64,000 bases of DNA, from positions 3,216,501 through 3,280,500 of the forward strand of contig NZ_LR134386.1 in the NCBI RefSeq assembly GCF_900637665.1. Reading direction: 5' to 3'. Position numbers and translations under genes: made by a program. This DNA comes from Chryseobacterium nakagawai (GTDB lineage Bacteria; Bacteroidota; Bacteroidia; Flavobacteriales; Weeksellaceae). How positions within the stretch are numbered: the first letter of the stretch is position 1; each line of letters begins with the position of its first letter. Of the stretch, positions 60,319 through 64,000 are shown piece by piece. The notes below the pieces were generated by a model. The model made no database searches, was not told the origin of the DNA, and worked only from the letters and a program-made list of their open reading frames with translations.

Positions 60319-60816
60319 TTATTTAATAAAGAAGTTGTATCCTAAGTTAACAGCACCAATGTTCCAGCTGTCTCTGTACCAACCGTAGTCACGTCTGTTG
60401 CTTACAGACTGATATCCTATGTACAATTCTCCTTTAGACATCTGATATCCAAATTTAGGTTGCGCATAAAAACCACCATCTATACCATCTTTTGTAGAAA
60501 TGCCATATCCTAGGTCTAACCCTACGAAGATAGGAGCTCCTTTAAATTTATATTTACCGGAAACTGCTACAGGAATAAATCCAAAATCATCAAAATGATC
60601 TTTTCCAAAGAAATGAGAGTATCCTGTTGCTACCCCAAGGTCAAATCCTTTAGCAATATTCCACATATAAGCTCCGTCTACCCCTAGTGTAAATGAAGAT
60701 ACATTGCTTGCATCAGATACAGGCACCCCAATATGTCCGCCTAATTTTAAACCTTCCTGCGCTTGAGCAGCACCTCCTAAAAGCGCAAAAGCACCTACTA
60801 ATAATAGCTTTTTCAT
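60319..60816 (-). CDS. Small outer-membrane beta-barrel protein 4
   Basis: 165 residues, the shortest of the five. Signal peptide MKKLLLVGAFALLGGAAQA. Strands such as LKLGGHIGVPVSDASN, FTLGVDGAYMWNIAKGFDLGVATGYSHFFG, FIPVAVSGKYKF, IFVGLDLGYGISTK and AVNLGYNFFIK fit a compact barrel. A -7 box TATTTTTG is at 60841-60848. It has its own terminator, so it is a single-gene unit, unlike the 57799/58476 pair. Confidence 0.82.
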   Translation of the reverse strand: MKKLLLVGAFALLGGAAQAQEGLKLGGHIGVPVSDASNVSSFTLGVDGAYMWNIAKGFDLGVATGYSHFFGKDHFDDFGFIPVAVSGKYKFKGAPIFVGLDLGYGISTKDGIDGGFYAQPKFGYQMSKGELYIGYQSVSNRRDYGWYRDSWNIGAVNLGYNFFIK

Positions 60817-60906
60817 TTTATAAGTTTAAATTTTACGCTCCAAAAATACTAATTATTTTCATTATAGAACGTTATTTCTATGTATCATGTTTATTAAGGC
60901 ACAAAA

Positions 60907-60933
60907 AAAGCAGGACAAAATTTGTCCTGCTTT
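60907..60933 (-). terminator. Terminator of OMP gene 5
   Basis: Perfect 13-bp stem AAAGCAGGACAAA/TTTGTCCTGCTTT with a one-base centre, 32 bp past the OMP 5 stop. Confidence 0.85.
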
Positions 60934-60964
60934 ATATTTGATTGTAATGTTTTAAATCTTTAGG

Positions 60965-61630
60965 TTAGTTCCCTCCAAATTTGAAACCTACACCTACCTG
61001 AATGAAGCTGTTAGTTGTTTTCGCATTACCTTCAGGGTGTTTTGCCAGGTTAGAAACTCCAAGGTTATATCTTGCATCAAAGAATAAACCATTTTCCAAA
61101 GCATACTCAGCACCTAAGAAAGGAGCAATATTTAAACTACTTGTCTGGTCTTTAATATCAACTTCCTGATCAGCATTAATCTCAAACCCCGGAAGGCCAA
61201 TTCCGAAATCTGCAGTATATTTTGCTTTAGCAGAAAGAATCACCCCAAAACTTGCTCCTGCAGAAACAGATAACCCTTCAGTAATGAAGTATTTAGCAGA
61301 AACAGGAATCAATAGGGTATGAAGAGTTTGCTTTGATTTAAAGTTTAAAAATGTAGTTGGATCATCCGGATCAGTTTCAGCTACTTTCACTTTACCTCCT
61401 AGTGGAGAATATAAAAGCTCTCCTTGGATACCAAAGTTATCATTAAATTTATATTCTACAATTCCCCCAACATAAAATGTATGTACAGGATCTGAAGTTT
61501 CAGAATGACCATCAGCTTTTAGTTTTAGAGTAGAATAAGAGTATCCTGCTTTAGGACCGAATTTTAGAGACTGTGCACTTGCATTAACTCCCAATACAGC
61601 TACGGCTGCAATAAGTAAAAGTTTTTTCAT
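60965..61630 (-). CDS. Small outer-membrane beta-barrel protein 5
   Basis: 221 residues; signal peptide MKKLLLIAAVAVLGVNASA. Strands LKFGPKAGYSYSTLKL, TFYVGGIVEYKFNDNFGIQGELLYSP, LLIPVSAKYFITEGLSVSAGASFGVIL, LNIAPFLGAEYALENGLFFDARYNLGVSNLAK and FIQVGVGFKFGGN. Related to OMP 2. A good promoter (TTG-N19-TAGTTTTG, 61661-61690) lies 30 bp upstream. Confidence 0.82.
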   Translation of the reverse strand: MKKLLLIAAVAVLGVNASAQSLKFGPKAGYSYSTLKLKADGHSETSDPVHTFYVGGIVEYKFNDNFGIQGELLYSPLGGKVKVAETDPDDPTTFLNFKSKQTLHTLLIPVSAKYFITEGLSVSAGASFGVILSAKAKYTADFGIGLPGFEINADQEVDIKDQTSSLNIAPFLGAEYALENGLFFDARYNLGVSNLAKHPEGNAKTTNSFIQVGVGFKFGGN

Positions 61631-61660
61631 TAGTTAATTAGTTTTTTTAATTAAGGCTTG

Positions 61661-61690
61661 CAAAACTAATTATTTTTTTCAAATTAACAA
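61661..61690 (-). promoter_or_regulatory. Promoter of OMP gene 5
   Basis: TTG at 61688-61690, a 19-nt spacer and -7 box TAGTTTTG (61661-61668), 30 bp from the ATG; full match to the Bacteroidetes consensus. Confidence 0.7.
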
Positions 61691-61749
61691 ATTTTAAGAC
61701 AACTTTTGAAGGTTAACAAAAGGTTAACGGAACTTTTACCTATCGAGAA

Positions 61750-62709
61750 TTAATCATTTCTCAGCCTTTTATCCTCATCATTATATGCCAGAATAATCTT
61801 TCTTACAACAGGATGCCTCACCACATCTTCTTCTGTAAGATGCACAAAACCAATTTCTTTCACTCCATTCAAAATCCTCATAGCTTCTTTCAATCCGGAT
61901 TGTTGATTCTTCGGAAGGTCAATCTGGCTTGGATCTCCTGTAATGATAAACTTTGCATTCATTCCCATCCTTGTCAGAAACATTTTCATTTGAGCATGGG
62001 TTGTATTTTGAGCTTCATCAAGAATTACAAAAGCATCATCAAGGGTACGCCCTCTCATAAAGGCTAGCGGAGCTACTTCAATTACTTTCTTCTCCATAAA
62101 TCCTTCCAGCTTTTCATGCGGAATCATATCACGAAGTGCGTCATATAAAGGCTGCAAATACGGATCCAGCTTCTCTTTAAGGTCTCCCGGTAAAAACCCA
62201 AGACTCTCCCCTGCTTCTACAGCGGGTCTTGTCAAGATAATCCGTTTTACTTCCTTATCTCTTAAAGCTCTTGCCGCCAATGCTACACTGGTATACGTTT
62301 TTCCTGTTCCGGCAGGCCCAATGGCAAAAACCATATCTTTTTTCTCTGTTTCTTTAACCAATTTTTTAAGATTGGTAGTTTTTGCTTTAATCACCTTTCC
62401 ATTTACTCCTTTTACGATGATATCCTGGTCAAAGATGAGTTGTTTTTCATTTTCATCTTTAATATTCAGAAGATTTTCAACATCTTTCAACCCTATTGAG
62501 TTGTTTTTCGAAATAAATTTTACAATATCATCCAGTTTTTGCTTCAGTATATCTAAAGCTTCCTGATTTCCCATTGCAAAAATATAATGGTCTCTTCCCG
62601 TAATTTTAATCGTAGGGAAGCTTGATTTTAATAAGTTGAAATATTGGTTATTAACTCCATAGAAGATTTTCGCATCGATATCTTCCAGATCATAGGTCAA
62701 TTCAAACAT
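61750..62709 (-). CDS. PhoH family ATPase
   Basis: 319 residues. The Walker A GPAGTGKT (131-138) and Walker B VILDEAQN lie in the P-loop domain, preceded by an N-terminal KH/R3H-like region (IKITGRDHYIFAMGNQEALDIL) as in YbeZ-type PhoH proteins. LPGDLKEKLDPYLQPLYDAL and FIITGDPSQIDLPKNQQSGL are conserved. YbeZ acts with the endoribonuclease YbeY in ribosome and RNA quality control; ybeY is not in the window. It is divergent from the SAM hydroxide adenosyltransferase gene. Confidence 0.93.
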   Translation of the reverse strand: MFELTYDLEDIDAKIFYGVNNQYFNLLKSSFPTIKITGRDHYIFAMGNQEALDILKQKLDDIVKFISKNNSIGLKDVENLLNIKDENEKQLIFDQDIIVKGVNGKVIKAKTTNLKKLVKETEKKDMVFAIGPAGTGKTYTSVALAARALRDKEVKRIILTRPAVEAGESLGFLPGDLKEKLDPYLQPLYDALRDMIPHEKLEGFMEKKVIEVAPLAFMRGRTLDDAFVILDEAQNTTHAQMKMFLTRMGMNAKFIITGDPSQIDLPKNQQSGLKEAMRILNGVKEIGFVHLTEEDVVRHPVVRKIILAYNDEDKRLRND

Positions 62710-62806
62710 GCAGTATTTTTATTTTTAGATTTTAAAATTAAAGCTTTTTTTCAAATTTATATCAAATTCTTTTCAACAATCTTTCGGGCTTTCTTTTTAT
62801 TTTAAA

Positions 62807-62814
62807 TAACTTTG
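62807..62814 (+). promoter_or_regulatory. -7 promoter box of the SAM-dependent gene
   Basis: TAACTTTG, 30 bp upstream of the ATG at 62844, in the divergent region with phoH. Confidence 0.5.
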
Positions 62815-62843
62815 CAAGACTACACTATTCTATAAAATTGCTC

Positions 62844-63671
62844 ATGTCAATTATTACCCTTACTTCGGATTTCGGAAATTTAGATTACAGAGTTGCCGCT
62901 GTGAAAGGTAAAATTCTGTCTCTAAATCCTGAGGTTAATATTATTGATATAACCCACGACATCCAGGCATTCAATCTTATACAAACCTCATATATTGTAA
63001 GAAATGCTTATAAATATTTCCCAAAAGGAAGTATTCATATCCTTTCTGTGGACAGTTTTTACCATAAATCAAGAAAAAATATTCTTTATAAAGCTGATGG
63101 TTCTTACTTTCTGGCTGCAGACAACGGTCTCTTAAGTCTGATCTTTTTTGATATTAAACCGGAGGCAATCTACGAAATCACACTGAATAACCGTTTTGAT
63201 GATATTATTAATTTCACTTCTACGGATATTTTTGTACCGGCAGCTGTACATCTTGCCAACGGAGGTCTTCCTGAAGTAATTGGAAGAAAGATAGATACTG
63301 CTAAGCAACTGATGTTCCCAAGGGCTGTTTATAATGAATCTGAAGGAATGATTATTGGTGAAGTAACTTACATTGATAATTTCGGAAATATAATCTCAAA
63401 TATCAATCAAGATTTCTTTGAAAATATCAGCAAGGGATACAGTGGTTTTACTATAAAATTCAGAAACCTAAGCCTTTCAAGAATATTTTCCAGCCATACA
63501 GAAGTAGTTTCAGACTGGGAAAGGGAGACGGAATTCCATGGGCAGTCTGCAGCAATCTTCAATGACAGCCAGCTATTGGAACTTACAATCTATAAAGGAA
63601 GCAAGAAAAACGGAGCTAAAAGCCTGTTTGGATTGAATGTAGGTGAAAATATCTATATTGAATTCATGTAA
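62844..63671 (+). CDS. SAM hydroxide adenosyltransferase (DUF62 family)
   Basis: 275 residues from the ATG at 62844; a TTG two codons upstream is in frame. The N-terminus SIITLTSDFGNLDYRVAAVKGKIL contains the family's Asp that binds SAM/adenosine, ITHDIQAFNLIQTSYIVRNAYKYFPKGSIHILSVD, FLAADNGLLSL and TYIDNFGNIISNI follow in the usual order. These enzymes, related to fluorinases and chlorinases, hydrolyse SAM to adenosine and methionine with hydroxide. Halide specificity is not suggested. It precedes the E2 gene by 63 bp but a separate -7 box lies between. Confidence 0.92.
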   Translation: MSIITLTSDFGNLDYRVAAVKGKILSLNPEVNIIDITHDIQAFNLIQTSYIVRNAYKYFPKGSIHILSVDSFYHKSRKNILYKADGSYFLAADNGLLSLIFFDIKPEAIYEITLNNRFDDIINFTSTDIFVPAAVHLANGGLPEVIGRKIDTAKQLMFPRAVYNESEGMIIGEVTYIDNFGNIISNINQDFFENISKGYSGFTIKFRNLSLSRIFSSHTEVVSDWERETEFHGQSAAIFNDSQLLELTIYKGSKKNGAKSLFGLNVGENIYIEFM

Positions 63672-63706
63672 AATTATATATTTCATAAAAAAACCGATTT
63701 TTTTTA

Positions 63707-63714
63707 TATATTTG
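63707..63714 (+). promoter_or_regulatory. -7 promoter box of the E2 gene
   Basis: TATATTTG, 20 bp upstream of the ATG at 63735. A clear TTG element is missing. Confidence 0.5.
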
Positions 63715-63734
63715 TCAAAATCTAAAAATCAAAA

Positions 63735-64000
63735 ATGGCAGAATACAAATTATTGCTTCCTTCCATGGGAGAAGGGGTTATGGAAGCGACAATTATCACT
63801 TGGTTATTCAATGAAGGTGATAACGTAAAAGAGGATGACTCTGTAGTAGAAATTGCAACAGATAAAGTAGATTCAGACGTTCCGACACCAGTTTCGGGGA
63901 AAATCGTAAAAATTTTAAAGCAAAAAGATGAAGTTGCAAAAGTAGGTGAGGCCATTGCTATTTTAGAAATTGAAGGAGAAGGGTCTGCTTCTGAGGAAGT
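63735..64000 (+). CDS. 2-oxoacid dehydrogenase E2 (dihydrolipoamide acyltransferase), partial
   Basis: The first 88 codons only; the gene runs off the right edge. They form a lipoyl domain with the modified lysine at Lys44 in EIATDKVDSDV, preceded by PSMGEGVMEATIITWLFNEGD and followed by GKIVKILKQKDEVAKVGEAIAILE. This is the N-terminal domain of E2 components such as those of the pyruvate or branched-chain 2-oxoacid complexes; the PSMGEGVMEATI start is usual for the branched-chain/2-oxoglutarate-like group, but the exact complex cannot be decided from this part. Confidence 0.88.
   Translation, partial: MAEYKLLLPSMGEGVMEATIITWLFNEGDNVKEDDSVVEIATDKVDSDVPTPVSGKIVKILKQKDEVAKVGEAIAILEIEGEGSASEE

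Noticed and set aside
1..64000. CRISPR array, rRNA or tRNA genes, prophage, or insertion sequence with transposase
   Set aside because: No regularly spaced repeats, no RNA gene signatures and no transposase or phage structural genes were seen; the T6SS genes resemble phage tail parts only by known homology.

Overview
The window looks like chromosomal DNA of a Flavobacteriia member close to Chryseobacterium (Weeksellaceae). The evidence is low GC content, proteins with type IX secretion C-terminal tags, a GyrA and an ATP synthase operon of Bacteroidetes layout, a menaquinone pathway, a subtype iii type VI secretion system (T6SS), almost no Shine-Dalgarno sequences, and many promoters with the Bacteroidetes -7 box TAnnTTTG. 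Nearly all genes from 1 to 61.6 kb lie on the minus strand. The species assignment is inference; no rRNA, tRNA or CRISPR array was seen.

Layout. 1-8.3 kb: SRPBCC protein (partial), menA-menB, TPR protein, gyrA, small lipoproteins, acetyltransferase and DUF421 protein. 8.4-14.9 kb: a T6SS cargo module (VgrG, DUF2235 phospholipase-like effector, DUF2931 lipoprotein), a divergent DUF3828-like lipoprotein, and an unlisted 44-residue double-glycine-leader peptide. 15.3-21.8 kb: uvrA, then TssE-TssF-DUF3829 from the T6SS baseplate. 22-25.3 kb: amino-acid permease, DUF4920 protein, M14 peptidase. 25.3-28 kb: an AT-rich, gene-poor island holding one HTH regulator with repeated operator-like sites, two diverged repeats, a long hairpin and an apparent 250-nt transcript with a near-perfect promoter and terminator. 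28-44.4 kb: housekeeping metabolism (proline dehydrogenase, UbiA prenyltransferase, GHMP kinase, two MFS carriers, thiolase, bifunctional nuclease, EtfAB, SDR), two type IX-secreted proteins, M20 dipeptidase. 44.5-50.3 kb: methyltransferase, GxxExxY cassette with 33-bp terminal inverted repeats, mutA, ftsB-like, udk, clpS, CNNM protein. 50.6-56 kb: atpBEFHAG. 56.3-57.7 kb: ffh. 57.8-61.6 kb: five small outer-membrane beta-barrel genes. 61.7-64 kb: phoH, SAM hydroxide adenosyltransferase and the start of a 2-oxoacid dehydrogenase E2.

How it fits together. VgrG, the lipase-like protein and the DUF2931 lipoprotein read as spike, toxin and possible immunity for the contact-dependent system whose baseplate genes lie 6 kb further on. 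EtfAB, thiolase, the methylmalonyl-CoA mutase subunit and proline dehydrogenase feed electrons or carbon into a menaquinone chain that drives the ATP synthase. The most unusual items are the inverted-repeat GxxExxY cassette, which overlaps the neighbouring gene's start, the orphan transcript near 27.7 kb, the double-glycine peptide beside the T6SS cargo genes, and the repeat-rich island around the HTH regulator.

Start codons were set by reading the sequence: where a longer frame began at TTG or ran into the upstream gene, the first ATG compatible with a signal peptide, family start or operon spacing was used.
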